DNA from: Armigeres subalbatus
Taxonomy: Eukaryota > Arthropoda > Insecta > Diptera > Culicidae
Direction: 5' to 3'
Length of the DNA: 64,000 nucleotides
Assembly (NCBI RefSeq): GCF_024139115.2
Contig: NW_026943519.1
Span: 148,418 to 212,417, forward strand
In this document: positions 1-11,155 of the stretch, in pieces
How positions within the stretch are numbered: position 1 is the first letter of the stretch
Layout: each line of letters starts with the position of its first letter
The notes under the pieces: model-generated
Told to the model about the DNA's origin: nothing
Seen by the model: only the letters and a program-made list of their open reading frames with translations
Databases searched by the model: none
Translations under genes and position numbers: made by a program

Positions 1-1170
1 ACGGTCAAGCTGTGGAACCACCAACGCTTGACGAGGTAAAGGAGGCTCTAAACGAGCTGTAAAACAGTAGAGGACGAGATCCCGGTAGAACTTCTCAAAC
101 ACGGAAGTGAGCAGCTGCATCAATCAATCCACCACATTATCCAGAAAATATGGGAGGATGGAGAACCGCCTGCCGGCTGGTTGGAAGGCCTCATATGCCC
201 AATCTATAAGAAAGGGCACAGACTAGAGTGTACCAATTAGAGAGGGATCACCCTTCTGAACTCGGCGTACAAAATCTTGTCACGTATCCTGTTTAACAGA
301 CTGAGACCACTTGATGAGTCCTTCGTCGGCGAATACCAGGCAGGTTTCGTGAGGGCTGGTCAACAACGGATCAGATGTTAAGCCTGCGAATGATCAGAAA
401 AATATATTAAGCTCTTCATCTGTTTATTGATTTCAAAGCAGCGTACGATTCAGTGAAGAGAAATGAGCTGTGGCAGATAATGTCCGAACATGGTTTTCCG
501 GTGAAACTAATTAGACTGATACGTACAACGCTGGATGGCTCGAAATCAAGTATTCGGATTGGAGACGAGTGTCAACTTCGTTTGTGACCTTAGACGGATT
601 GAAGCAGGGTGATACTTTCGAATTTATTGTTCAAAATTCTACTCGAAGGCGCTATTAGGAGATCTGGCGTGCAGTGGAACGGCTCTATCATCACACGGTC
701 GCATATGCTTCTGGGCTTTGCGGACGACATCGACCTCATTGGAATCACTCGCAGAGCAGTATTGGAGGCTTTTGTCCCACTGAAGAGGGAGACGGCGAGG
801 ATAGGCTTAACCATTAAGTCTACCAAGACAAAGTACATCGTGGCAGGTAGAGATAGAGGAAGACCTAGTGGTGTTGATGCTGAGGTAGTGCTTGATGGGG
901 ATGTGTTAGAAGTTGTTGAAGAATTTGTTGTTTACCTTGGAACGCTAGTGACATCTGACAATGACGTTTCCCGTGAAGTGAAAATACGTATTGCTGCTGC
1001 GAATAGGGCCTTTCATGGATTACGTAACCAGCTTAGGTCGCACAACATGAAGACGGAAACGAAATTTGCTCTATACAAAACTCTGATTCTAACAGTGGCC
1101 CTTTATGGACATGACGCATGGACGTTAAAAGTAGCATCGACGCCAGGCATAGGTGTATCGACGCTGTAGC
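1..1170 (+). mobile_element. RTE-like non-LTR retrotransposon fragment (RT domain), degenerate
   Basis: Partial reverse transcriptase that runs off the left edge of the window. Reading all frames gives LYKKG-like and NYRGITLLN-type motifs near 200-260, FIDFKAAYDSV near 422-455, a broken GLKQGD motif near 598, then an open stretch (609-1169) with LLEGAIRRSG, the catalytic box FADDID near 720, SKTKY, and the post-RT block YLGTLVTSDND..RIAAANRAFHGLR. These are motifs of the RTE/JAM1-type elements known from Aedes. Stops and frameshifts near 238, 404 and 590-620 break the coding sequence, and it ends abruptly at DAWTLK near 1130. It is the same subfamily as the copy at 36590-43310. It is not a host gene. 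Confidence 0.8.
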
Positions 1171-1740
1171 CAACCAGATATCCATGTAGGTTTATGTTTC
1201 ATAACAAGAAACTCTAAAATTAGGTTCCAATTTGAAAAGCTCAAATAGTACCTCTTTAGTACAAGTTCCCCGGGGACTAAAGAGGTCTATTTGGATGAAT
1301 CACTCCATGGGCTTGTTTTAGGAAACTACATCATTCGTTTGGTGCCTAAAGATCGAAAATCGGTTAAAATTTGAGTTTTTGTGATCGTGATGAATTAGGG
1401 TAACCATATGACAATTTTCCAAAGGAGGACAATTCCTTCAAATCGTGCCAAAAAGGAGGACATTTGGTTGAAAAAGGAGGACATGTAAAAGAAATTACCA
1501 AACCGAAAATTTCCTGTATTTGATATTGAATCGCCTGATTGTTCGGGGCGTCAAGTCAAATACGACATTTAAATTTATTAAAACAAAAAAAAGAAAGAAC
1601 GAAATCACCATCTTTATAGCGAGATTCTATTAAACAAGCTTCAACCTATCTGAGTAATGGTACACAAATGATTGGATCAATATGCCGGGCATATATTTTA
1701 GGCAGCAATGCACAGAATTTTAGCAAGAAAAACTGAAATA

Positions 1741-1920
1741 CACAGGATTGTGTTTTTACACGATTTGCTTTCGCTCGTAATTTTGATCGTGTGACTTCAA
1801 TTTACCACCAAAATTTTCTAAAAAATTCAAAGAAATTCACATGATAATAAATATACGTTAAACATCTAGAATGAGTGCAAAATTGAGAAAATGTAAATCG
1901 TGTAAAAACAGAATCCAGTG
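1741..1920 (+). mobile_element. TA-flanked MITE, copy 1
   Basis: A 180 bp element bounded by TA on both sides. Its ends are about 27 bp inverted repeats (CAC[A/T]GGATT.TGTTTTTACAC...) with a few mismatches. A second copy in opposite orientation lies at 55850-56041. The TA target and terminal structure fit a Tc1/mariner-type MITE. Confidence 0.7.
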
Positions 1921-1980
1921 TATTATTATTTTCGAATGACAAAATCGCATACAATTTTGTCATTCGAAAATAATAATAAT
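1921..1980. repeat. Short perfect hairpin with AAT repeat flanks
   Basis: TTCGAATGACAAAAT (1931-1945) is the exact reverse complement of 1954-1968, with an 8-base loop. The flanking ATT and AAT runs extend the complementarity. It sits immediately beside the MITE at 1741-1920. Confidence 0.75.
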
Positions 1981-2357
1981 AATAATAACGTTGAGCAATA
2001 GACAACTGATTGTATATTACTTAATATACCCAGAAGACCAGCGGGGATTATTCCTTGAGTACCAACAAGTTTATGGAATGCGAATGCGCCTAGACGGTGT
2101 ACACCATGACCACGATGCTTTCAACAATTGTTCGTAGAAATTCAAAAATGTTTTCAGGATGGATACAACTACGGAGATTTTCATGACGATTGCTTCATTT
2201 TCAGATGAATCCAAGAAAGATTACAATTAATTTTTCATTTACTGTAAATTTGAAACTTTATGTTTGATTAGAGAATATCGTTGACTAGGGAATATATTTT
2301 TGCACCCGTCTTTGCAATAGGGACATAAGTTTGACAATCACATTTTATCAAGATCTT

Positions 2358-2775
2358 TTTTGCCTTTCTCGTACAACAAAGTTGTACCGAAAGGCTATCA
2401 TTTCACTCCAAAATCGAACTTTTTATAGAAGTCTCGGAGACCCATGATGTTATATACCAATCGACTCAGATCATTGAACTGAACAAATGTCTGTCTGTCC
2501 GTGTGTATGAGTGTGTGTGTGTGCACACGAAAACCGAAAAACATTAGCCACTTTTCCATATAGTAATTCTTAACTGATTTTCTCGCAACAAGTTCCATTC
2601 GACAGGGGGCAAAGCCTTGTTGATCACTATTGAATTTGATAACGATCGACCATTGCATTTAAAAGTTATTGAGAAAATGGAATCGAACTATATAAGCGCC
2701 ATATAAGGTTGGTGTCTTGGCTAAATGCGAGGAAGGCAGTATCACCACTCGGTGAATTAAGTTGGGTTTTTGTGG
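2358..2775 (+). repeat. GCCTTTCTCGTAC repeat, short copy
   Basis: Begins TTTTTGCCTTTCTCGTAC with a small palindrome (GTACAACAAAGTTGTAC) and continues with AGAAGGC..GGAGACCCAT, a TG-rich stretch, and CTCGCAACAAGTTCCATTCGAC. It ends near GGCAGTATCACCACTCGGTG..TTGGGTTTTT. The same start and end recur at 33131-33575 and 53971-56172, which defines a dispersed family. No coding frame is seen. The family's transposition mechanism is not evident. Confidence 0.7.
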
Positions 2776-3713
2776 AATGTACTTACTTGTTATGCGACCA
2801 CGTTGCGATGGAATTAAATGGAATAGTACTACACTCGACTTATAACAGGTGACCATTTTTAGATTTCTTTAGACTTATTTTAAGGAAACGTACCATGTGT
2901 TACGATCGAAATAAGATTCAATCATTCAAATGTGTGCTTTCTCGCAGCGCACCTTGAGAAGCATTTGAATCATTTTATTCATAGCCCATTACTCACAATT
3001 TCGTGAAATTATCAAACTATTATTTCAAAACATTTTTTGACATCTTCTAATACACTCATCTAATGTTTGGTATTAACATTGATTTTAATCGGAAACTAGA
3101 TGGAAAGGGTTCCAAGTTGGAAAGCAATTGAACGCAAATGAATATTTACAACCGTACGTTTTACTTGCGAATGGATCTTTGTTGTAATATTTTCTTCAGC
3201 GATAACAAGAAAAAACTCTCCAGAAATAAATGTCTAGCATTGTTAATTGTTTCCTCAAAATGTACAAAAAGGAGGACATTTCAGCGCAAAAGGAGGACAT
3301 CCGATTTTTATCGAAAAAGGAGGACATCTCCTCCTTTAGGATACCACATGGTCACCCTAGCCTCAAAGCACAATGTGTCACTTTTTTTGTCGCGCCTCTC
3401 CTAGATGCAGTCTTGCAAAATGTCGTGACCATCACCAGATGATCAGATATGAAAACAAAAACCACCACGCTTTTAAACGATGTTCTTTACTGACAATCAC
3501 TGCAAGCGCATCGTGACATGTAGAAGCTGACACGTGAGTACCTTCGGTAAGCGTGACACCCAGATTGACAACCACAAGCTGAGAGCCATAAAGAGCATCA
3601 GGTCGGTCAGCTGTCAAAAGTGCAGGTGAGCACCGTTATTGATTGATTTTGTTGTCGTTTGATTGGACTGACGTCGTTTTTAATTGATAAATTGGATAAA
3701 TCAATAGTTAAAT

Positions 3714-3848
3714 TAAGGGTTCATTCACAAATTACATAACGCTAAAATGGACGTGGGGGCTGGAAAGCCCCACCCACCCTCTCTCGTAACGTATTTTGTA
3801 TGGGAGGGTTCTGAAATTTGTATGGGCCGTATTTGTGAATGGCTCTAA
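3714..3848. mobile_element. Small MITE with GGGTTCATTCACAAAT terminus
   Basis: The left end TTAAGGGTTCATTCACAAAT and the right end ATTTGTGAATGGCTCTAA are imperfect inverted repeats around about 100 bp. It abuts the long inverted repeat that begins at 3852. Confidence 0.6.
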
Positions 3849-3851
3849 CTA

Positions 3852-4734
3852 AGTTTTTACCAATTTGATCCAGACTATCTTTTGAAAAAGGCCAAATTTT
3901 TTTTATTGATTTTTTCAAATGGATACAATCAAAAAACGACGCATCCTACAAAAAAATGTTATATGGGTGACTATCGCAAAATCAGTCAAAGTTTCTAATA
4001 AAGATATCGGAAACAATTCAAATTGAGCCCTACACTGAAAAAAAATCAGTTTCAACAGTTTCAAAAATTAAAACTCGATTTGCGAAAAAACGCTTTTTTT
4101 GATTTGTATGAAATTGTGTCTCAAGATAGGTGATTTTGTTCCCTACCAACCGTCCATACATCGCAAGCTGGGCACTTTGAAGGAAAAAAAGTTTTTCTAA
4201 CAAAAACTTTTTCTTGTCGAAATTATTTTCAGTGTATTTTTATCCGTTGCGATTAGTTACGACCTAAATATTGTACTCTGCTTGACTGTACAGGAATATT
4301 TAAATATATGTATGTATATGTTAAATCCAATGGCACTCCTTGACACTGAGAAAAAAAACCAATTCCGACAAGAAAAAATTTTTGTTAGAAAAACTTTTTT
4401 CCCTTAAAAGTGTCAAGCTTGCGATGTATGGACGGTTGGTAGGGAACATAATCACCTATCTTGAGACACAATTTCATACAAATCAAAAAAAGCGTTTTTT
4501 CGCAAATCGAGTTTTAATTTTTGAAACTGTTGAAACTGATTTTTTTTCAGTGTGGGGCTCAATTTGAATTGTTTCCGATATCTTTATTAGAAACTTTGAC
4601 TGATTTTGCGATAGTCACCCATACAACATTTTTTTGTAGGATGCGTCGTTTTTTAATTGTATCCATTTGAAAAAATCAATAAAAAAAAATTTGGCCTTTT
4701 TCAAAAGATAGTCTGGATCAAATTTGGAAAAACT
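3852..4734. repeat. Very long inverted repeat (foldback), arms about 380 bp
   Basis: Sequence from 3852 to about 4240 is repeated as its reverse complement from about 4345 to 4734. Examples are TTTGATCCAGACTATC at the outer ends and TCTCAAGATAGGTGA with CCGTCCATACATCGCAAGC near the inner ends. The central spacer is about 100 bp. Mismatches are few over the whole arm, so a transcript would fold into a long hairpin. No protein is encoded. It is a foldback or MITE-like element, or two head-to-head copies. Confidence 0.85.
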
Positions 4735-4850
4735 ATGTATGTACTTTTCTTTTAATAGCACCTCTTAAAATATTGCACAAAAAGTCAATATAAACAATAA
4801 GAACACTTAAATGTTCCCAAAAATTCTATTTTGGCTTCATGCATTTTTAT

Positions 4851-5054
4851 CACAGCAAAAATCCATTAATTCCGCTAAGTGGATTATTCCATTGCTGTCG
4901 AGCGTTGATTTCGAACCAAACACCGCATAGGTCAAGTGATCATCACGATAGTCACAGCAAAAATCCATTAATTCCGCTAAGTGGATTATTCCATTGCTGT
5001 CGAGCGTTGATTTCGAACCAAACACCGCATAGGTCAAGTGATCATCATGATAGT
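4851..5054 (+). repeat. Two tandem copies of a 102 bp unit
   Basis: CACAGCAAAAATCC starts at 4851 and again at 4953. The two units are almost identical, differing at CATCACGAT versus CATCATGAT. The open frames across it in both directions are by-products of the duplication. Confidence 0.85.
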
Positions 5055-5773
5055 CAAGATGACACGGATATGACAACCACAACATCAGAAAAGTTTTCCT
5101 ATCATTCATGCTGGTGATCACAGGCAGAAGAAGTGAAGACATTATGAGTGACCAAGCGCTAGTTGCTAAAATGTCACTTTCATGGTGATCGTTACACCAA
5201 GCATGTGAGATCCACATTGAGCATCACAATTGAGTGCTTGACACATGACCTGGATTTTGTTATTGTCACGCTTTGCGTGACTTGTACGGTGACACTTTGC
5301 AGCACTGCCTAGATGTCACTGGAAGCTGATTTTCTCAGGGAATCTTAGTTAGGAAAAGTCAGAATTTTTCAGATTTTTAACTCGTTGCGTTACAAAGTTA
5401 CAGCGTTGTTTTGGGTGTGCTTGGGTTGAAATGGACCCCAATGCAATAGGAAGGTTAATTCCACTACGATTAGTAGCGTCACAAGACGAGTTCCCACTTA
5501 ATCCCATCCCAAAAATATATTGTTTGGAATCCAAGATAAAAAATCAATTTTTAAATCCAAGAAGCCATTTTTGTAATGGGATTTGGCAATCTAAATTATT
5601 CAAACAATAGTGTATTAACTGCCCGACGTTTCGATTGTGTTTGACAGCCTTCTTCTGTGGAAATTAGTTTTAGTTTACTTACGTTGTTTTGTTATACTTT
5701 AGTCTTCTATCGTATTGTCGTTCATGTTTTCTATTGTAGTTTGAGTGGATTTTTCCAAAAAAAACTTCTTTAA
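5055..5773. other. No recognisable feature
   Basis: Mixed AT-rich DNA with no convincing frame, RNA or inverted repeat that I could recognise. Confidence 0.4.
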
Positions 5774-5880
5774 AATTTCTCACTAACAATCACGGACGTG
5801 TTCAACTGTCTGTTCAAAATTTTAACCATTTGAAATAGACTGTTGAACAGGGTCCGTGATTGGTTTGGTAGTGAGAAATT
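5774..5880. mobile_element. 107 bp palindromic MITE
   Basis: AATTTCTCACTA at the left end pairs with TAGTGAGAAATT at the right end. Internally AATCACGGAC and GTTCAAC pair with GTCCGTGATT and GTTGAAC, so almost the whole element is an imperfect palindrome. Confidence 0.7.
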
Positions 5881-6175
5881 ATTTTCAAGTTTAATTTGAG
5901 AGTCCAACTATGTGCATAAATACGAGGGCAAAAATATTAATAGATAGCCTTAAAATTCAGTCCTCGAATTTATAATCGCACATGTAAGAATATTTAAGAA
6001 ACAACCGGAAGATCCACCCTGTGTTCAATACAACCATTCGCTACACGTGTACCAGGCACTAAAAGGTACACAATTGTGCGATACACAACAAACTTCCCTG
6101 CACTTTCACAACAGTGCGGGTATCCACTCCTACGCATCGTATCGAACGGTAGAAAATATTGGCATTGTGAGAATA

Positions 6176-6360
6176 AAGGTTCCCCCAAACACACGCGATG
6201 TGATAGTCGCGACGCGATTCTATCGCTTGGCGACAGCGATTCTGTCGCCGTTGGTATGGAAGCGTAAATAGAACATTGCCGGCAGCGACTGAACGATAGA
6301 ATCGCGGCGACCAGTTGTCGCCGTCGCGGCGATGTAATCGCTTCGGTCTGGGGGAGCCTT
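6176..6360. mobile_element. GC-rich MITE with AAGGTTCCCCC terminus
   Basis: The left AAAGGTTCCCCCAAAC and the right GTCTGGGGGAGCCTT are inverted repeats. Inside, GCGATTCTATCG and its partners form several palindromes rich in CG. It is strikingly more GC-rich than its surroundings and encodes nothing convincing. Confidence 0.65.
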
Positions 6361-6991
6361 AAATCAGTGATATCATACACATCGGTTGATACGATGAACG
6401 ATCATCCCTTGTTCCATTTTTCATCCATTCTACATTTTTTTCCACCAATGCAACTATCGAAGGCTGATGCTATTTTGCTTTCCTGCTACTACACACCACT
6501 TACGCCTAGGTCTGCGTATGCCGTCAGGCAGCTGATGGTGGAGTTGTTTTCCCGATCAAATCGTGGCCCCAAACGGGGAATAAAAATTGGATTTGATGAA
6601 GCGTGTTAATTGAGTTTTGAGCTGTAAAACCATGGTCTCGTGGGTACAATTTATAGTTTTTATTGTCTACTATTGCGTTTGTTGCCGACGATGTCGATAA
6701 ATTTGAAAATGGGAGGAAACATGCGGTTTTTTGGTGGGTGGGTTCTGTTTTGTTGCTAGATGTCAAGGTTTCAAAACGATTGGACATTTTTGTCTGCTGA
6801 AATTGAGTTATGACAAGGGTAATACACTGTATTTCAAATTGCAATTGTATCAATATTTTCTGATTTTATACCGTTCGTTACACCAGGAAAGCGATAAATC
6901 ATTGAGAAATAATTTGACATATTTAGTGATGACTAATAAAAAATGGATTTACCCGCTAAGTGGGGATATTGAATTTCTCGAGATTAGTTAA
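6361..6991. other. No recognisable feature
   Basis: Non-coding mosquito-type AT-rich DNA up to the MITE at 6992. Short frames present here have no family resemblance I can see. Confidence 0.35.
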
Positions 6992-7257
6992 GGTGATTAT
7001 AGAATGAAGCCAGAAATCGGCCATTTTGTAAACCACGTGCTTTTCCAATATTTTTTTCAAGAGCACGAGATGAAAGAACCATAACGCGTATGGGGCTGAA
7101 ATAATGGAAGATCGTTTGCTTAGTTATGCTGAACAATCATAATTTTATTTCCGGCACTGTACGAAAACTATTACGCCAGATTTAGGCTTTTGGAAATGAT
7201 TGTAGAGAAACGTGTGGTGAATTTGAAATTCACCACGGGCTTCATTCTATAATCACC
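6992..7257. mobile_element. MITE with TTAA target duplication
   Basis: Both ends are the perfect inverted repeat GGTGATTATAGAATGAAGCC (20 bp) at 6992-7011 and its complement ending at 7257. The element is flanked by TTAA at 6988-6991 and 7258-7261. A TTAA target is typical of piggyBac-superfamily elements, so this is probably a non-autonomous piggyBac-type MITE of 266 bp. No transposase frame. Confidence 0.8.
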
Positions 7258-7261
7258 TTAA

Positions 7262-8194
7262 GGCACTAACTTTCGTTGTTCGATACACCATTTACCTTGG
7301 AGCTGATTACGAAACTAACGATTGTATCGATGTACATCGATGAGATTGTTTTCTACGTCGTACCCTGATACTAATTAGTTCTACCCAGTTTTTATCAAAA
7401 CATGATTAATTCAAAGGGTTTGTTGGAGTGAATCGATTTCGTATACAATCTGCATTGTATTGGTGCAAATTATTTTTGTCATACCTGTTCAAAGTTCATC
7501 AAAGTTTGCAAAACATCCGAAAGAGATACGTGTAGTCTCTTCAATTCAACATCAACTATCCACATTGATGGTGGAAGGGTAATCCTGATGCAACCGCGCC
7601 GCACCAATCAACGAGCGAAAGTTGAGCAGCGTAATCAATTCTAAATGTGCCACAGAAATAATTTATAATGCTCCGAGCCCGTTGCAATAGTTTTGCCTCC
7701 TTGCACAACGCCCCACTGCCTATCGGTCGCCGCAAAAACCTCAACCGGCTCGGGCGCCCTGCGGTGAAATTTGATCCCACGAATAGTTCAAAAACCTGAA
7801 TGGCACACGGTTTGATCCTGCATGTGGGCCACATTTGGGAAGGCATTTCACTGAATGGGATTCGAACGAACGACATTTAGGTAATTGATGCCTCGACACT
7901 AATGAGCTTTTCAAACCAATCGCGATGGAAATGCAATAAATACGCATGAGCGCAGGAAAAGCAGTTCCATTGAAGGATTCATCTATCAATCAGTAGGAAA
8001 TACATTTCGGCAATCCTTGTCTAGTAGATAAGAATATTAAACAAATGTATTTGTTTAGTCAAGATGAAGATGATACACTCTTTACTAGAAAGATTACAAT
8101 TGAAGCTAACTATCGGTTTGTAACTGTCGGATTTTCTTTTTTTTAATATATTAAGCACAACAAAACACAAAACAATTAATATGGGCAACATTTT
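7262..8194. other. No recognisable feature
   Basis: I see no gene or clear repeat here. The minus frame at 7556-7876 lacks any family motif. Confidence 0.35.
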
Positions 8195-8292
8195 TTTGGT
8201 TCAATCAAAGTTAATTGCCTATTTCCGGGGATTGAACCACCCGACTTGGACATTAATTTACAATGTTGTGAAAACTCATATGTGAATATGTA
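8195..8292 (+). repeat. Dispersed repeat, copy 1
   Basis: About 100 bases containing TTGCCTATTTCCGGGGATTG, CACCCGAC, TGGACA and AATTTACAATGTT. These recur in the same order and orientation at 63818-63918 with scattered differences. Family unknown. Confidence 0.65.
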
Positions 8293-8429
8293 CATTATGT
8301 GGAAGATATTGATTTGAAAAATGTATTGGAGGTAACCACTTTCCTTTCGATGGGACTCGAATTCATGACCCTACAGTACGCTAGACTGGTGCTTTAACCA
8401 TGGAAGTGTTTCATGTTTGCACCGGCCGG

Positions 8430-9362
8430 CATCAGTTAGCGGGCCATCCATAAAACTCAGCACGGACGCCATCCCCAACCGGAAGTACGTCCGTAGACTT
8501 GGCGTCGACTTGGACCGGAAAGTCTCTTTTCTACCGCACTTCTAGGCGGTAAAAAAAGCTTGCAAACCCCGCGTTAATCTCATCGAAACAAAAAAAACGC
8601 AGCACTAACAACAGGAGCACAAGATTAAACATCGGACAAGCCATCATTGATAGTCGCCTGCTCTATGGCCTAGAGCTTACATGCCCTGCCTACCGGAGCC
8701 TCATCAACACTCTTTCGCCTGTTTTTAACAGCTACGTCCGGACAGCCTCCGGTTTACTCCCGTCCACTCCCGCTAAACCTGCATGTGCTGACGCTGGCAT
8801 CCTCCCTTCCTGGCACCGTATTTTAATGGCCATTTGCCGCAAAGCCACCTCTTCCGCTGCCTCTACCTCAGGTGTAGTCAGGATCCTTCTCCCCGATGAG
8901 GCTGACCGGATCCTGAGAAGTGTAGCCGATACTAGCCTCCCCCCAGTGGCGCGGGTCCACTGGCACAGACCCGAAGGGCTAGCTGACGACTTCAGTAAGC
9001 ATCGACCGCACCATCGCTTCGCGGTTTAAAAGGGGTGACAACACAGAGGAACTCCGACGGTCTGTATTAGAACTGCTTGCAACACGCTTCCGGAACAGCG
9101 AAATCCGGTACACCGGCGGTTCCGTATCCAGCCGAGGAGTCGGCTTCGGAGTCTATGGACCCAATCTGGCCATGTCGGAGAGCCTGCCACGTCAGTGCAA
9201 CATTTTTTTCCGCTGAAGCCGCCGCCGTCTTTGTTGCGACCACTATCCCAGCGAATAAACCAATCGTGATCCTTACGAACTCCGCGAGCATGGTTTCTGA
9301 CCTCCAAAGCGTGACACCCAAGCACCCCTGGATCCAGGGAATACTATCTGGGATGATACCCG
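8430..9362 (+). mobile_element. Non-LTR retrotransposon with RNase H, left part (degenerate)
   Basis: Broken frames give the post-RT region: RLGVDLDRKVSFLPH, IGQAIIDSRLLYGLE, and RTASGLLPSTPAKPACADAGILPSWH (split here as separate motifs). These are followed by the first half of an RNase H domain (YTGGSVSSRGVGFGVYG, then SAEAAAVFVATTIPANKP, then LTNSASMVSDLQS). The second half of the RNase H domain lies at 14187-14694, after the insertion at 9363-14180. RNase H places it in the I/LOA group of non-LTR elements. Stops near 8544, 8609, 9028 and frameshifts show it is dead. Confidence 0.75.
9357..9362 (+). repeat. Target-site duplication TACCCG (left)
   Basis: TACCCG at 9357-9362 recurs at 14181-14186, directly outside the inverted termini of the intervening element. 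Removing the element and one copy rejoins the RNase H frame at MIPG..TTFAWIPG. Confidence 0.7.
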
Positions 9363-9379
9363 CAGGGTTGTTACGACTA

Positions 9380-9500
9380 CGCGGATTTTGCGATTTTCGC
9401 GGATTTCGCGGTTTTCGCGGATTTGGCGCGGATTTGGCGCGGATTTGGCGCGGATTTACATAACGATTTTAGGGTTTCGCGCGGATTTGGCGCGGATTTA
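9380..9500 (+). repeat. GGCGCGGATTT short tandem repeats
   Basis: Repeated GCGGATTT and GGCGCGGATTT units, mirrored in composition by a similar cluster at 14070-14155. The spacing of about 11 bases suggests subterminal binding motifs for a transposase, which is inference. Confidence 0.75.
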
Positions 9501-10368
9501 GTTTTAGGTGGAAATTTCTTAGAAAAAACTCAAAGGTGCAGCCCAATCGGGTTGTACGCAAAGGTGACGTAGGACTACGTAGCTATTCGAAAATGATTGT
9601 ATTTACCATAATAATTTGTCTCGTTTTATTAACATTGAGCAAACTGCTCGGAGGCCAACTCAATCAAGAAGTCGATTAGTTGCTCCCAGTTGGATGGACT
9701 TTGAGTCTCTAACCGTGGAATTAACATGACTCATCGGCCGCTAAAGCCACTCGACTGGCTTCCAGTCGGGGACATCACAATCCTTACTTTGCCACGTACG
9801 CTTACATCGCGAGCGAAAACCAAACGTTGCTAATAAAAATATTTCCGTTTGGTTTCACGCCACTGCTTATTTCTCCTTTATTTCGTAAATTTTGAGGATG
9901 ATGTCCTCCAAAAGGCCTTTATACAAAAGGTTGATCCGACAATCCGAGATGAATTTTCTTCAAAGTGCAAAACTCAATCGTAACTAGCAAACTTGATGGC
10001 GCATCGGAGGGAGATGATGCAGTAAATTTGAATGGATGGAATCACTAACAGATACCAAGCTACCACGCCAAACCCGATCCCACAGAAACAATTCATTTTC
10101 GCAATAACCTCTTTCTTATCATAAAATGTTGGTCCTAAGAAGAACCATTTTTCATTTCCCAATGCGACTTTCTAATAACTAACTGCATCCAAACGCTTGC
10201 CGGCACCTTACGTTGAAACTGTCCGACCGCCACCTGATGATTTTTCGCTCAGCCTCTAAAATTTGAAATAAATTTTCCGCATTGCCACACTGCCACCCAC
10301 TTCGTGCTGCTGTGTCCGCTTCGCTGCATCCGATGTCGAACCGCCTTCTGTGGAATCTCGATCAAAAT

Positions 10369-10558
10369 GGCTCGCGCGCGCCGAACAGCAGCTTTCTTGT
10401 ATTTAATAAATTAAACCCGTAAGCCCCGCCCCTTTGTGAGCTGATATAGTGTAAATATAATGTGCACTCATAACGATTAATGAAGGGGCGGGGCTAATGG
10501 GATTACTTCATTAGATATAAGAAAGCTGCTTTTCCGCGCGCGCGAGCCAGTTCGATCG
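10369..10558. repeat. Foldback within array unit, copy 1
   Basis: CGATCAAAATGGCTCGCGCG at the left pairs with CGCGCGAGCCAGTTCGATCG at the right. AAGCCCCGCCCCTT pairs with AAGGGGCGGGGCTAAT nearer the centre. The arms are about 80 bp with mismatches around a spacer of about 40 bp. Confidence 0.75.
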
Positions 10559-10961
10559 GGTTTCCACGGACAACGGACCGGAGAATTATGAATTCTAAGT
10601 ATCCAATGAAACTTTCTCTAAAGATTCTGAATTTGGTTATGAGATCAATCGTAAATAGCGAATTTGATAGCGCGTCGGAGGGAGATGATGTAGTGAATTT
10701 TAATGAATGGGATCACTAACAGCAACCAAGCTACCACGCCAAACCAAATGCCACCGAAACAGTCCATTTTCGCAATTACCTCTTCCTTTTCGTAAAATGT
10801 TGGTCCTGAGAAGAACCGATTTTCTTTTCCCAATTCCCATTCCAATCACTAACTGCATCCAATCGCTTGTGTAAATTTGCAGCATTGCCACACTGCCACC
10901 CACTTCGTGCTGCTGTGTCCGCTTCGCTGCATCCGATGTCGAACCGCCTTCTGTGGAATCT

Positions 10962-11155
10962 CGATCAAAATGGCTCGCGCACTCGAACAGCAGCTTTCTT
11001 GTATTTAATAAATTAAACCCGTAAGCCCCGCCCTTTGTGAGCTGATATAGTGTAAATATAATGTGCACTCATAACGATTAATGAATGGGCGGGGCTAATG
11101 GATTATTTCATTAGATATAAGAAAGCGGCTTTCCGCGCGCGAGCCAGTTCGATCG
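10962..11155. repeat. Foldback within array unit, copy 2
   Basis: Near-identical second copy of the foldback at 10369-10558, in the same orientation and at the same position in the repeat unit. It was therefore duplicated together with the unit rather than inserted twice. Confidence 0.75.

Larger units (their letters stand above)
1398..3357. mobile_element. TIR element with AGGGTRACCAT termini and GGAGGACA subterminal motifs
   Basis: The left end (GGGTAACCATATG then AAAGGAGGAC) and the right end (CATGGTCACCC preceded by CTCCTTT) are inverted partners over about 30 bases with mismatches. Both are flanked by TA (1396-1397, 3358-3359). Each end carries several GGAGGACA motifs in the same orientation (1423-1490; 3271-3330). 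No transposase frame is visible inside, so it would be non-autonomous. It contains two further repeats (1741-1920, 2358-2775). It could instead be two unrelated copies of a short repeat that happen to face each other. Confidence 0.5.

Noticed and set aside
5994..6380. 128-codon minus frame across the GC-rich MITE
   Set aside because: It spans the inverted repeats of the MITE and has no family motif.
9077..9463. 128-codon plus frame as a host gene
   Set aside because: Its start is RNase H of a non-LTR element, and its end (RGFRGFRGFG) is the GCGGATTT repeat of the inserted element.
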